Source of the DNA: Lamellibrachia columna
Lineage: Eukaryota > Annelida > Polychaeta > Sabellida > Siboglinidae
Length of the DNA: 64,000 nucleotides
NCBI GenBank assembly: GCA_963662155.1
Contig: OY759273.1
Location: forward strand, 32,118,536 to 32,182,535
Direction of reading: 5' to 3'
Shown here: positions 14,869 to 27,009 of the stretch, piece by piece
Numbering within the stretch: the first letter of the stretch is position 1
Layout of the letters: each line of letters opens with the position of its first letter
Program-made: the position numbers and the translations under genes
Notes under the pieces: generated by a model
What the model was told of the DNA's origin: nothing
Seen by the model: only the letters and a program-made list of their open reading frames with translations
Database searches by the model: none

Positions 14869-17384
14869 GAATGTACTGTCTGCTTGAAAGATGTGAAGGG
14901 AAAGCATAAAGCTATGGCTTGTGAAATTTGTGAAAAGTGGTACCACATTGAGTGCCAGAACATCTCCGAACAAGTTTATGAGTTCCTTGTCAAAGAAGGG
15001 AACAGTGTGCACTGGTTTTGTGACAAGTGCAATGGTGCAGCAGCAAAAATCTATAAAATGGTATGTGCAGTAAAAGTCAAACAAGATGAAATAGAAACGA
15101 AGGTGGACTTTGTGACAGAAAAGGTCGAGCTCCTAGAGAATGCGATGGAAGCTAAGATGGATGCAAAAATAGCAGAGCTCAGGAGAGACCAAGAAGAGAT
15201 AGAAAAACGCAGAACAAACCTAATAATATACGAGGTAGCAGAATCAAATAGCCCAGACAGTGGAGAACGCAAAAGGGATGACGAACACAAAGTGAGGTCA
15301 ATATTCAGAAAGTTGCAAGTGCAGGAACCAGATGTAAATCGGTCAGCCGACTAGGCAAGAAACAAGATGGGAATGTTCGGCCAGTCAAAGTAGTCTTTGG
15401 TAGCGAGAGAAATAAACAGGCCATTATGAACAGGGTGAAATCACTGAGAATATCCAAACAGCAAGACGATGCAGAGGTATTGAAGGATATACACATTGCT
15501 CCGGACATGACTCAGAGACAACGAGAGGAGCGCAGAGGATTGATGAAGGAGTTGGAGAAGCGTAAGCAAGAAGGAGAGAAAGATCTGGTCATACGAAATG
15601 GCAGAATAGTCCCAAAAAAAATATTTCGGAGGGAGGGAAATTCAACTGATCAGGCAGGGCCAGAGAGAAAACACTAAGAAAGCAGTGAATCACACCAAAA
15701 AAAAGAATCACTGATAGCACAATCAGCACATGTGACTGATGAGGTACAGGTGGCACAACAAGCACAACATGAGACTGATGAGGTTCAGGTGGCACAACAA
15801 ACAAAAGTTGGACAAAGCACAGCACGATCTGCACAAATTATGAACAAAATAAATTGTATGTACACAAATGCTGACTCACTTATGAATAAACTATCTGAAT
15901 TAAAAGCACAAGTGACACAATCACAACCAATGATTATAGGAATCACAGAGGTGAAACCAAAGAAATGTAGGTTCAACATAGTACCATGTGAACTTCAACT
16001 AGAAGGGTATGAATTATTCTCAAATTTGGAGAAAGACGGGAGGGGAATATGCCTATATATTCATAGGACACTTAAACCTACCGAGTGTACCATAAATGAT
16101 ACTGCAACATTTGAAGAATGTGTTTGGGCAGAGGTACGATTAGCCGGAAAAGACAAGATACTTATTGGGTGCATATACCGTAGCCCAAACAGCAGTGATA
16201 CCAATAATGAAAAATTATTCCAACTAATAGGCAAGATAAACGAGGCAAATGCTATCCACACATTGACTGGGTGGATGATTCAAAGATTTGTGAGAAAGCA
16301 AGCAGAACAGAAAACCAGTTCCTGGAAAGCATTAGAGATGCTTTTCTTACACAACATATCATGGAACCAACACGCTACAGGGTAAACCAAGTCCCACATC
16401 TATTAGACTTGATATTTACAAATGAAGACGAAATGGTAAACAACTACGATGTAAAGGATCCTCTCGGAAAGAGCGATCACTGTTTGATCACATTCACGTA
16501 CCAATGTCAAACACCAGTTACAGGTCAAAGTGGCAAATCATTTCTGTATGAGAAAGGAAAGTATAAAAAATTACGAGGAATGCTGCAAGATGACTGGGAA
16601 ACCAAATTCGTGAATCTTAATGCAGAGGAGACCTGGGAATTGCTTATAAGTAGGCTTAAACAGGCAGAGCACGAGTGTATCCCAAAGAAGAAATCAGGGC
16701 AAACAAGAAAATATAAGCCAGTATGGATGAATGCGAAAACACTGGACAAAGTGAGAAAGAAACATAGGGCTTGGAAAAAGTACCTACGGACAAAGGAATG
16801 GAAAGACTACCTAGATTACACCAAATCTAGGAATCAAGCAAGAAAGGCTACTCGACACGCAGTCAAGACACTGGAGCAGTCCATAGCAAAAGATATTAAA
16901 AGTAACCCAAAGCATTTCTGGAGCTATGCTCGGTCAAACATGAAAACAAGACCAAGAATTGGTGATCTCCAAATGGAGGAAAATGCAGAACTGACAACCA
17001 CAGATAAAGAGAAGACAGAGGTCCTGTGTAAATTCTTTAGTGATGTCTTTACTAGAGAAGACCTAATAAATGTGCCAACATTTGAGGAGCATCAGGGAAT
17101 TGATAATCTAGATGATATCAACTTCACTGCTGACGATGTTGAAAAGAAATTGGAAAACCTCAAAATCGGGAAATCACCAGGTCCTGATGGCATACATCCC
17201 CGGGTACTAAAAGAGCTTGCTAAAGAATTGAAAATGCCACTGTTCATCATATTTAGGAAGTCACTGGATACAGGCATACTACCAAGTTTGGAAAATTGCA
17301 AATGTATCGCCAATATTTAAGAAAGGCAGTAGACACCTAGCGGCAAACTACAGGCCAGTTAGCTTAACGGCAGTGGCATGTAAA
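14864..17384 (+). mobile_element. CR1-like LINE, truncated at both ends
   Basis: ORF1 (14,864-15,679) has a PHD finger with four Cys/His pairs (CTVC, CEIC, HIEC, CDKC), a coiled coil and an RRM-like segment. A 1-nt deletion near 15,335 breaks it, and its first about 16 codons are missing relative to the minus copy. ORF2 (15,840-17,384) has an EEP endonuclease start (YTNADSL), a later SDHCLI motif and the RT entry motif GKSPGPDGI, with further shifts near 16,265 and 17,285. It stops within RT at 17,384, before the catalytic FADD region. Loss of the 3' end is not the usual outcome of LINE insertion, which truncates 5' ends. It abuts the broken gypsy gag. Confidence 0.93.
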
Positions 17385-17505
17385 TTAGGTGTGTGATGCT
17401 TGTTGTACATCATTGGTCATTAAGACGGATGTTAGGAGGCGCGGGCATATGATATGTAGGCAGAGTCATCCGCCCCACTCTTGAGCTAGCCTAGGGGCGG
17501 AGATC

Positions 17506-17508
<3 letters not shown>
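17385..17508. other. Spacer between the inverted LINEs
   Basis: This stretch matches neither LINE copy. It contains ccgcccc (about 17,470) and ggggcgg (about 17,494) as a 7-bp inverted repeat. It could be the original target DNA or filler created at a rearrangement junction. Confidence 0.6.
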
Positions 17509-17536
<28 letters not shown>

Positions 17537-17566
17537 CATACATACATACATACATACATACATACA

Positions 17567-17594
<28 letters not shown>
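17509..17594 (-). repeat. (TATG)n tail of the minus-strand LINE
   Basis: About 21 tandem tetranucleotides (catacata on the plus strand) follow the short 3' UTR of the LINE read on the minus strand. Tetranucleotide tails in place of poly(A) are known in several LINE clades. The position directly after the ORF2 stop and 3' UTR supports this reading. Confidence 0.8.
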
Positions 17595-17597
<3 letters not shown>

Positions 17598-20470
17598 CCT
17601 CTTCGGTCTTCAGGCAAAATCTGCCTATGTACCGCTCTTAGCTAGTCTTAGTGTGGCTTTGTAGTCATATTTGACTGCCTGGTTTCGCCAGTGTTTGTCT
17701 AGTCGATTTTTAAGCGTATTTACTGATGGTGCAGTGACGACGGTGTCCGGAAGTGAATTCCAAATATTAATGACTCTCTGGCTAAAGAAATGCCTCCTTA
17801 ATTCCCGTTTACTCCGGTCCTTGAACAACTTTAGAGAATGACCCCGTGTGCCTTCGTACAAGTCTTTGTTAAACATATCGTGCAAAATTGTAAAAATGCC
17901 ATGCAAGTATTTATACACATCAATAATATCTCCTCGTAAACGACGATAGGTCAGTGTTGGTAAATGTAATGCCTTTAATCTAGATTCATAATCTAAATGT
18001 CTCAGTACTGGGACCATCCTAGTAGCTCTTCTCTGGACAGCCTCCAGAGCATCAATATCATGCTGGTACTGCGGTGACCAGACTACCACTCCGTATTCCA
18101 AAGTAGGACGGACTAGTCCCTTATATAAATGTAGAAAGGTTGTCCTGTCCAAGTATTGATATTTTCGTCGTATTACACCCAGCAATCTATTTGTTTTTGA
18201 CACTGCCTGCTGTACCTGTTGTGTAAATTTTAACTGGTCATCAACTAGGATGCCCAGGTCTTTCTCTACATGGCTACACTCCAGAGGATTTGCACCTGTT
18301 TCTGTTGTCAAAGTATAAGTAAATTCTGGGTGCCCATGTCCAATTCTTAGAAATTTGCATTTATCTGGGTGAAATTTTAACTGCCACTTTTCAGCCCAGT
18401 CTTGTAATCTGTCTATGTCTTTCTGTAGGTTTATACAATCTTGCCTCGTTGAAGTTTTGTGATATATTTTTGTATCGTCTGCGAAAATCTTCATGTCACG
18501 TTACAACATTTGTTAAATCGTTAATATATAGTATAAAAAGAATAGGTCCAAGGACACTGCCCTGTGGTACCCCACTTATTACTTCCGTCCACGAAGATGC
18601 TGCTCCATTTACTAATACACAGTGTTTGCGACAGGTGAGAAATGTTTCAATCCATTTAAGAAGTTTTCCCTTTATTCCGTATCCTTTTAACTTTGCTAGC
18701 AGTCTCTGGTGTGGTACTGAGTCAAAAGCCTTCTTTAAATCCATGTATATTGCATCTACACATTCTCCATCGTCTAATATTTTTGTCCAGTCTTCCAATG
18801 TTGAGATTAGTTGTGTGGTACATGATCTCCCAGCAATGAAACCATGCTGCTGGTCTGCAATTAATTTGTTTTTTTCCATGTGTGTTATTATGGCATCTTT
18901 GACCAGGGATTCCATGACTTTACATGCCACTGCCGTCAAGCTAACTGGCCTGTAGTTTGCCGCTAGGTGTCTACTGCCTTTCTTAAATATTGGCGATACA
19001 TTTGCAATTTTCCAGACTTTTGGAAGTATGCCTGTATCCAGTGACTTCCTAAATATGATGAACAGTGGCATTTTCAATTCTTTAGCAAGCTCTTTTAGTA
19101 CCCGGGGATGTATGCCATCAGGACCTGGTGATTTCCCGATTTTGAGGTTTTCCAATTTCTTTTCAACATCGTCAGCAGTGAAGTTGATATCATCTAGATT
19201 ATCAATTCCCTGATGCTCCTCAAATGTTGGCACATTTATTAGGTCTTCTCTAGTAAAGACATCACTAAAGAATTTACACAGGACCTCTGCCTTCTCTTTA
19301 TCTGTGGTTGTCAGTTCTGCATTTTCCTCCGTTTGGAGATCACCAATTCTTGGTCTTGTTTTCATCTTTGACCGAGCATAGCTCCAGAAATGCTTTGGGT
19401 TACTTTTAATATATTTTGCTATGGACTGCTCCAGTGTCTTGACTGCGTGTCGAGTAGCCTTTCTTGCTTGATTCCTAGATTTGGTGTAATCTAGGTAGTC
19501 TTTCAATTCCTTTGTCCGTAGGTACTTTTTTCAAGCCCTATGTTTCTTTCTCACTTTGTCCAGTGTTTTCGCATTCATCCATACTGGCTTATATTTTCTT
19601 GTTTGCCCTGATTTCTTCTTTGGGATACACTCGTGCTCTGCCTGTTTAAGCCTACTTATAAGCAATTCCCAGCTCTCCTCTGCATCAAGATTCACGAATT
19701 TGGTTTCCCAGTCATCTTGCAGCATTCCTCGTAATTTTTGATAGTTTCCTTTCTCATACAGAAATTATTTGCCACTTTGACCTGTAACTGGTGTTTGACA
19801 TTGGTACGTGAATGTGATCAAACAGTGATCGCTCTTTCCGAGAGGATCCTTTACATCGTAGTTGTTTACCATTTCGTCTTCATTTGTAAATATCAAGTCT
19901 AATAGATGTGGGACTTGGTTTACCCTGTAGCGTGTTGGTTCCATGATATGTTGTGTAAGAAAAGCATTTCTAATGCTTTCCAGGAACTGGTTTTCTGTTC
20001 TGCTTGCTTTCTCACAAATCTTTGAATCATCCACCCAGTCAATGTGTGGATAGCATTTGCCTCGTTTATCTTGCCTATTAGTTGGAATAATTTTTCATTA
20101 TTGGTATCACTGCTGTTTGGGCTACGGTATATGCACCCAATAAGTATCTTGTCTTTTCCGGCTAATCGTACCTCTGCCCAAACACATTCTTCAAATGTTG
20201 CAGTATCATTTATGGTACACTCGGTAGGTTTAAGTGTCCTATGAATATATAGGCATATTCCCCTCCCGTCTTTCTCCAAATTTGAGAATAATTCATACCC
20301 TTCTAGTTGAAGTTCACATGGTACTATGTTGAACCTACATTTCTTTGGTTTCACCTCTGTGATTCCTATAATCATTGGTTGTGATTGTGTCACTTGTGCT
20401 TTTAATTCAGATAGTTTATTCATAAGTGAGTCAGCATTTGTGTACATACAATTTATTTTGTTCATAATTT
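17595..20470 (-). pseudogene. CR1-like LINE ORF2 (endonuclease-RT), inactivated
   Basis: Read on the minus strand: EEP endonuclease (YTNADSL at about 20,445; SDHCLI at about 19,830), then reverse transcriptase with GKSPGPDGI, NYRPVSLT, AFDSVPH, GVPQGSVLGP and FADDT (about 18,485), then the C-terminal region VQRRATRM. The catalytic GDFN segment of the endonuclease is deleted near 20,030, with a frame change. Nonsense codons lie near 19,763 and 19,529, and a frameshift falls immediately before FADD at about 18,495. The RT core is otherwise well preserved, so the copy died recently. ORF1 lies upstream at 20,625-21,485. Confidence 0.94.
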
Positions 20471-20624
20471 GTGCAGATCGTGCTGTGCTTTGTCCAACTT
20501 TTGTTTGTTGTGCCACCTGAACCTCATCAGTCTCATGTTGTGCTTGTTGTGCCACCTGTACCTCATCAGTCACATGTGCTGATTGTGCTATCAGTGATTT
20601 TTTTTTTTGTGATTCACTGCTTTC

Positions 20625-21485
20625 TTAGTGTTTTCTCTCTGGCCCTGCCTGATCAGTTGAATTTCCCTCCCTCCGAAATATTTTTTTTGGGACTATTCTG
20701 CCATTTCGTATGACCAGATCTTTCTCTCCTTCTTGCTTACGCTTCTCCAACTCCTTCATCAATCCTCTGCGCTCCTCTCGTTGTCTCTGAGTCATGTCCG
20801 GAGCAATGTGTATATCCTTCAATACCTCTGCATCGTCTTGCTGTTTGGATGTTCTCAGTGATTTCACCCTGTTCATAATGGCCTGTTTATTTCTCTCGCT
20901 GCCAAAGACTACCTTGACTGGCCGAACATTCCCATCTTGTTTCTTGTCTAGTCGGCTGACCGACTTTACATCTGGTTCCTGCACTTGCAACTTTCTGAAT
21001 ATTGACCTCACTTTGTGTTCGTCATCCCTTTTGCGTTCTCCACTGTCTGGGCTATTTGATTCTGCTACCTCGTATATTACTAGGTTTGTTCTGCGTTTTT
21101 CTATCTCTTCTTGGTCTCTCCTGAGCTCTGCTATTTTTGCATCCATCTTAGCTTCCATCGCATTCTCTAGGAGCTCGACCTTTTCTGTCACAAAGTCCAC
21201 CTTCGTTTCTATTTCATCTTGTTTGACTTTTACTGCACATACCATTTTATAGATTTTTGCTGCTGCACCATTGCACTTGTCACAAAACCAGTGCACACTG
21301 TTCCCTTCTTTGACAAGGAACTCATAAACTTGTTCGGAGATGTTCTGGCACTCAATGTGGTACCACTTTTCACAAATTTCACAAGCCATAGCTTTATGCT
21401 TTCCCTTCACATCTTTCAAGCAGACAGTACATTCATTTACATGAGTACTTTGGCTTGTGCTCCTCTGCTTTCTTGCTGTTGCCAT
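20625..21485 (-). CDS. CR1-like LINE ORF1 protein with PHD finger, intact
   Basis: This 286-residue frame is uninterrupted. Residues about 17-65 form a PHD finger (CTVC, CEIC, HIEC, CDKC). Residues about 75-130 are charged and heptad-like, a likely coiled coil. Residues about 135-210 resemble the RRM-type nucleic-acid-binding domain of LINE ORF1 proteins (starting RRTNLVIYEV), followed by a basic tail (KKIFRREG). ORF1 proteins bind LINE RNA and chaperone its reverse transcription. PHD fingers in some CR1-clade ORF1 proteins are thought to contact chromatin. The ATG at 21,485 is chosen because the homologous plus-strand copy diverges just inside it. The partner ORF2 is dead, so this would act only in trans if expressed. 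Confidence 0.88.
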   Translation of the reverse strand: MATARKQRSTSQSTHVNECTVCLKDVKGKHKAMACEICEKWYHIECQNISEQVYEFLVKEGNSVHWFCDKCNGAAAKIYKMVCAVKVKQDEIETKVDFVTEKVELLENAMEAKMDAKIAELRRDQEEIEKRRTNLVIYEVAESNSPDSGERKRDDEHKVRSIFRKLQVQEPDVKSVSRLDKKQDGNVRPVKVVFGSERNKQAIMNRVKSLRTSKQQDDAEVLKDIHIAPDMTQRQREERRGLMKELEKRKQEGEKDLVIRNGRIVPKKIFRREGNSTDQAGPERKH

Positions 21486-23020
21486 TTTTCATATTTGTAT
21501 TTGACTGAATATTTAGTTATATTTATAAGATTTTTACCTATGTCAACATATAGCTTTGCCAATCTGATTTACAATTTTAACCTTGATTTCAAGTGCTTTG
21601 TACTTGAGAAGTACGTGCAGGGAGGCAGGATTTTGTGCTACCACTGCTTTTGAAAAGCAGTCTATAGACAGTACTGTAGATGTACTCCAGGGCGACTCTG
21701 AGGAAACATCCTGCCGAAAAGCCTGTCAGTGAAAAGATAACATGCAGGGGTGCTCCTGTCAAAAATTGTGTTAATATCGCTTTGCTTGTCTTACTATTAG
21801 TCACATACAGACTTTAAATAGGCCTAGTGATCTGTTTCGTCTTATGTTTAACTAACTTATAATAAATGACCTTACCTGCATCCCTAGTTGTAATTTGTGC
21901 ACCTACCTTGGAAGTGAAGAAAAATAACAAAGATGGCCAACAGTTTGGCGGGAATCCGGAGATGTTAGTTGGACATTTAAAAACTTCGATTACATCACAT
22001 CGGCAGCGAAACCTCACTGATCAAGCCGATATTTATAACTAGTACCCATTTAGAACACTACCCGGTAGGTAAATTTCTCTTTTAGCGATTCCAGGACCAA
22101 ACAGGAATAGGAAAACATTTCGTCAGACCGGAAGTTGTCAGATGTATCTTCACTGAAATTTGCTAACGCGCGCCGAATTGGGAGTTCCGTAGCCAAATGG
22201 CTACGGAACTAATAACTTAAGTTTTAAAACCAATACGCACTAACCGTTTCACATGTGTATTCTGTGACATACAACCGACACTTGGGCGTCAAAAAACTGA
22301 AGAAATGTGCTCCAGATAATTATTTATGAGTACATTTATCGGTCACACAGAAAAGATTTCATAAATAGCCGCCATACTGTGCACGTGATGTTGCCTTTGG
22401 GTCACATGATCAAACGCGATTTCGTGTAGAATGAGGCCAGAGTGGGCCAGCAGCACAGACATAAATAAAACACCCGTTAGTGAGTTAGTAGTTTATAGGG
22501 AGATGATTAATGATGTAACTCTATGACCAGCAGATGGCAATTCTTAGCGTGACCTTATATAGATCTACGATAATCCTGTTTGATAGTCTCGCTCAAAACA
22601 ACATCCAGTTATATACAAATGTTGACAAGCACATGCGTTCTGACAAAAAGGTAATAATTTCACACTTTTACATGGTTATTGTCAGGTAACTTTAGTGATT
22701 TACATGTAAGTACAGACACGAAAGACGTGTTTATTGCTCTGTTTATGGCGTTTTTGTAAGGTTTCATGTTTCATGAAAATACTTACGCTTTTGATGAACG
22801 AGATCTTCGCCCTACTACAGCAACTTTGCCTAGGGCATATGTAGCTGTTGCAAAATCTTTCCGTCACAGTGGTGAACCTGTACGTAGATATCTACAAAGC
22901 TAGTGAAACTTTGCACTTCAAAGCTTCATTCCGTGCCTATCAATCTTTGTTGGCATCAATCGGTTTTTTAATGACTTTTACACTGCAACTTCTCGACAAA
23001 CTATATTATCGCCCGCTGCT
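21486..23020. other. LINE 5' flank then unrecognised sequence
   Basis: The first few hundred bases may be the LINE 5' UTR on the minus strand. A 19-bp palindrome centred on about 21,652 (ctgcttttgaaaagcag) is present. The remainder has no coding signal. Positions about 22,495-22,530 match minus-strand words at about 4,160-4,205. Confidence 0.5.
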
Positions 23021-23413
23021 ATGGCTACCAACAATGTTGTCAACATTAACAAACTTTTATGTTTTTACATTAAACGTCCATTCGATTTGAAACATCGTCG
23101 GATTAAACGACAAGGGGCCGATAAAGCCAAACACAACGTTGACGACATTTCGAAAATCTTGGACGAAGCTGACCCTGGCGCAATACCGATCAATGTCGCC
23201 CGTGATCGTGGCAAACTACCGACCATTGATTTTAATCATGTCGACATGTCTACATTGTCACGTGAAATCACCACGTGCAAAAGCAAATTATATGACACTG
23301 AACTATCTCATAAAACTCTTGTCGATTCAGTGTCTGAACTTTCTACGCAAATCACCACTCTTGTGTCATCACTGCTACCTGTACTTTCTTCACTGAACAT
23401 GCAATGCTTGTAG
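23021..23413 (+). pseudogene. Possible LINE ORF1 remnant
   Basis: A 130-codon frame without recognised motifs. Its second half (about residues 75-130) has a heptad-like coiled-coil character, and the protein is basic early on. It lies 120 bp upstream of an RT remnant on the same strand, the arrangement expected of ORF1 and ORF2 in a LINE. Identity is inferred from position and composition only. Confidence 0.4.
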
Positions 23414-23536
23414 GCAAAAATCCGGGTTATGATAGTGTAAGTAATGAACATTTTAAATATGCGAATGAAAAACTTCATGTTCTCATGTCACTTTTATATA
23501 GCAGCATGTTAATTCACGTTTTTTTTACCGGATGCT

Positions 23537-24625
23537 ATGATAATTACAATCATAGCCCCCATAATTAAAAATAAGGCGGGTGACCTGTCTGATAACAACA
23601 ACTACCGACCCATTGCTCTAGCCACAATTGCTAGTAAATTATTTGAATCCAGGGTTTCTACTTTTTTATCTACATGTGTAAACCAATTTGGATTTAAAAA
23701 GCATCACTCAACTGAAATGCTCATATTTTTATTAAAAAGAACTCTTCGACACTACATAGCGAATGGCTCATCTATGTATGTTACTATGCTGGATGCCTCT
23801 AAGGCCTTTGACAAAGTCAATCATAGTAAGCTATTCACCAAACTAATTGACCGGGGATGTCCTTCTTTTATTGTTCGCATTCTTTATTACTGCTACAGAA
23901 CCCAGAAATTCACTATCAGATGGTGTTGTAGCTTCTCAGAATTTTTTACCGTTTCAAACGGTGTTAAGCAGGATGGAATCCTTTCTCCACATCTTTTTAA
24001 CGTTTACATGGATGACTTAAGTGTAAATTTGAATAAATTACAAATTGGCTGTCTTTATGCAGGAACCATAATGAATCATATGATGTATGCCGATGACCTT
24101 TGTGTTTTTTCACCTAGTGTTGCTGGGTTGAGAAAACTCACCGATTGTTGTGCTGAGTAGTACGGCAATATGTTTGATATAACATACAACGCCAACAAAT
24201 CTTTCTGCATTGTTATTAATAACAAACCTAGGGACAAGAAAAATATTCATCCTGTTGTTATCAATAACCATACACTACCTTACACTGAGAAATGTAAATA
24301 CCTTGGCCATATGATAAACAATAATCTTACTGATGATGACGATATTGCCAGGCAGAAAAGATGTATCTATGCTCAGGCAAATGCTTTAGCCAGAACATTT
24401 TACTTATGCAACAATTCCATTAAAACAACTTTATTTAATTCATACTGTGGTTCAATGTACACCTCAAGTCTTTGGTGTAATTTAAAAAAACAGAGTCTGA
24501 AAGGTATTACTGTCGCTTATAACAACAGTTTTAGAATTATACACAACCTTTCACCCCGCTGTAGTGCAAGCCACGTGTTCGCTACTAATTATGTTAAATC
24601 CATTAATGAACGTATTCGCTCATAA
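23537..24625 (+). pseudogene. LINE reverse transcriptase remnant A
   Basis: RT motifs in order: NNYRPIALATIASKL, QFGFKKHHST, LDASKAFDKVNH, GVKQDGILSP, YMDDLS and MMYADDL (catalytic), then the connection region (EKCKYLGHMI). An in-frame TAG at 24,158-24,160 splits the frame into 23,537-24,160 and 24,170-24,625. The usually conserved GG of KQGG is DG here. The 5' half of ORF2, including the endonuclease, is missing. The family is the same as the remnant at 27,010-28,211, but the two are separate copies, since both contain the RT core. Confidence 0.9.
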
Positions 24626-25009
24626 ATTTTTAGCCTTTTATGCCGGTTGGAAAAATCCGACAATATACTTTTTGTGAATTATCTTTACACTTTTATTTAT
24701 TATCGGAGTCCATTGATTAAACATTGGATTGATCAATTGTATGCTTTTAATTCATGATGTTTGTACTTTTATACAAATATATTTTTTATCCTGACTTATC
24801 TTATATATATTTTTACTACACATCATGTATGTATATTTATATATATATTTTTCTCATTCCTAATGCTTCTTCTATTGATGATGCTAACCATCCTTCTTCC
24901 ATATAAGCCATGTTGAAAACACATTTTCAATCTTTGTCAAACAATGTCGCCACTTATGTAATTATGCAAAATGTGAAAGAGTATCTATAAACAATACTGG
25001 AAATGTGTA
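24626..25009. other. AT-rich LINE 3' region
   Basis: Very AT-rich, with runs such as tatatatttttactacac and no ORF. It follows the RT remnant directly and is probably its 3' UTR, ending where the 45-bp array begins. Confidence 0.5.
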
Positions 25010-27007
25010 CAATGACAATGACATACACATAACATCTTGCACGGTGCAGAATGACATACACAATGACATACACATAACATCTTGTATGGTGCCGAATGAC
25101 ATACACAATGACATACACATACCATCTTGCATGGTGCAGAATGACATACACAATGACATACACATACCATCTTACATGGTGCAGAATGACATACACAATG
25201 ACATACACATACCATCTTGCATGGTGCAGAATGACATACACAATGACATACACATACCATCTTGCATGGTGCAGAATGACATACACAATGACATACACAT
25301 AACATCTTGTATGGTGCAGAATGACATACACAATGACATACACATACCATCTTGCATGGTGCAGAATGACATACACAATGACATACACATACCATCTTGT
25401 ATGGTGCAGAATGACATACACAATGACATACACATAACATCTTGTATGGTGCAGAATGACATACACATACCATCTTGCATGGTGCAGAATGACATACACA
25501 ATGACATACACATAACATCTTGTATGGTGCAGAATGACATACACAATGACATACACATACCATCTTGCATGGTGCAGAATGACATACACAATGACATACA
25601 CATAACATCTTGTATGGTGCAGAATGACATACACAATGACATACACATACCATCTTGCATGGTGCAGAATGACATACACAATGACATACACATACCATCT
25701 TGTATGGTGCAGAATGACATACACAATGACATACACATAACATCTTGTATGGTGCAGAATGACATACACATACCATCTTGCATGGTGCAGAATGACATAC
25801 ACAATGACATACACATAACATCTTGTATGGTGCAGAATGACATACACAATGACATACACATACCATCTTGCATGGTGCAGAATGACATACACAATGACAT
25901 ACACATACCATCTTGCATGGTGCAGAATGACATACACAATGACATACACATAACATCTTGTATGGTGCAGAATGACATACACAATGACATACACATACCA
26001 TCTTGCTTGGTGCAGAATGACATACACAATGACATACACATAACATCTTGCATGGTGCAGAATGACATACACAATGACATACACATAACATCTTGCATGG
26101 TGCAGAATGACATACACAATGACATACACATAACATCTTGCATGGTGCAGAATGACATACACAATGACATACACATACCATCTTGCATGGTGCAGAATGA
26201 CATACACAATGACATACACATAACATCTTGTATGGTGCAGAATGACATACACAATGACATACACATACCATCTTGCATGGTGCAGAATGACATACACAAT
26301 GACATACACATAACATCTTGTATGGTGCAGAATGACATACACAATGACATACACATAACATCTTGCATGGTGCAGAATGACATACACAATGACATACACA
26401 TAACATCATGCATGGTGCAGAATGACATACACAATGACATACACATAACATCTTGCATGGTGCAGAATGACATACACAATGACATACACATAACATCTTG
26501 TATGGTGCAGAATGACATACACAATGACATACACATAACATCTTGTATGGTGCAGAATGACATACACAATGACATACACATAACATCTTGCATGGTGCAG
26601 AATGACATACACAATGACATACACATAACATCTTGTATGGTGCAGAATGACATACACAATGACATACACATACCATCTTGCATGGTGCAGAATGACATAC
26701 ACAATGACATTCACATAACATCTTGCATGGTGCAGAATGACATACACAATGACATACACATAACATCTTGCATGGTGCAGAATGACATACACAATGACAT
26801 ACACATAACATCTTGTATGGTGCAGAATGACATACACAATGACATACACATAACATCTTGCATGGTGCAGAATGACATACACAATGACATACACATAACA
26901 TCTTGTATGGTGCAGAATGACATACACAATGACATACACATAACATCTTGTATGGTGCAGAATGACATACACAATGACATACACATAACATCTTGTATGG
27001 TGCAGAA
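25010..27007. repeat. 45-bp satellite array, about 44 units
   Basis: The unit is aatgacatacacaatgacat + acacataacatcttgtatgg + tgcag, itself containing a duplicated 12-mer. Sites toggle between aac/acc and gtatgg/gcatgg. Two units near 25,450 and 25,755 lack one 12-mer, 303 bp apart, which reveals a higher-order duplication of six full units plus one short unit. Because 45 is divisible by three and the unit lacks stops in several frames, long ORFs of 480-676 codons appear on both strands. These are by-products, not genes. The array ends exactly at a LINE fragment. Confidence 0.97.
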
Positions 27008-27009
27008 TA

